From contig CP136063.1 of NCBI GenBank assembly GCA_032622095.1, forward strand, positions 184,801,956 to 184,865,955: a stretch of DNA of 64,000 nucleotides, written 5' to 3'. Under the pieces are notes generated by a model that had not been told where the DNA came from, searched no databases, and was given only the letters and a program-made list of their open reading frames with translations. This stretch comes from Siphonodentalium dalli. Lineage: Eukaryota > Mollusca > Scaphopoda > Gadilida > Siphonodentaliidae. A program made the translations under genes and the position numbers. Within the stretch, counting starts at the first letter, position 1, and each line of letters begins with the position of its first letter. Below are positions 63,772 to 64,000 of the stretch, in pieces.

Positions 63772-64000
63772 GGTGCATGTGTACCACGTTTACGAAACAT
63801 GAGCAGCGAGCTATCTGTAATTCCATAAATTATTTTATTACATGATCCTACCTTTATTCCATTCAATAAATTGTGATATTAAACGTTCGTTTAATAACAG
63901 GAAATAGTGCCAGGTGACCTTTGATTTGCGGTTTGTCGTCTGATTACATTCCGTACGCTACGTCTCAAAAATACTATGGCTTCCAATATTTTCCAACAAA
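63772..64000. other. Unassigned DNA to window end
   Basis: No feature seen. Confidence 0.35.

Overview
This window is nuclear DNA from an animal. It is AT-rich, the genes are split by long introns with GT/AG ends, there are AATAAA signals, and non-LTR retrotransposon remnants and dense families of short inverted-repeat elements are everywhere. The mix of tandem CAAGATGGC...GGCCATG arrays, TTAA-, TA- and TWA-targeting miniature elements, an HMBOX1-type gene and a lineage-style TIR/SAM gene points to an invertebrate, most likely a spiralian such as a mollusc. That assignment is a judgement from sequence character, not a database match.

Two protein-coding loci are well supported. On the minus strand (23676 down to 9802) six exons join in consistent phase into a 526-residue homologue of HMBOX1/HOT1. 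It has an HNF1-type dimerisation segment, a POU-specific-like domain split over exons 2-3, an atypical homeodomain split over exons 4-5, and an acidic tail ending in a sumoylation-like motif. On the plus strand (48768 onward) a gene encodes TIR-SAM-TIR: one large exon, an 11-kb intron, and a second exon (60890-61124) that supplies the rest of the second TIR domain. Its 3' end is uncertain. A third, orphan terminal exon (46396-46731, minus) belongs to an unrecognised, possibly transposon-associated gene.

The rest is mobile and repetitive DNA, named here by letter. A: tandem arrays of 155-190-bp units carrying CAAGATGGC (1-1850, 15.9-17.1 kb, 26.6-27.3 kb). B: about 210-bp near-perfect palindromes with TACAGTAATGCC ends (nine copies, mostly in and around HMBOX1). 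C1, C2, C3: elements starting TTAACCCTTT that share one internal palindromic module although the sequence inside their ends differs. D: double-hairpin elements whose hairpins start AGCAGAATGAGG. E: 350-470-bp elements with AGGTACTCAA ends and TTAA target duplications. There are also a 933-bp hAT-type element with a perfect 8-bp duplication, two abutting 1.38-kb Harbinger-like elements, and at least four broken LINE fragments. Several insertions are nested in others, so their relative order can be read directly.

Layout: 0-9.8 kb repeats and unassigned DNA; 9.8-23.7 kb HMBOX1-like gene; 23.7-46 kb repeats, a segmental duplication and the Harbinger-like pair; 46.4-46.7 kb orphan exon; 48.8-61.1 kb (or 61.3 kb) TIR-SAM-TIR gene with the 50-56 kb repeat and LINE cluster in its large intron; 61.3-64 kb unassigned DNA and a last E element. 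The two main genes show no evident functional link.
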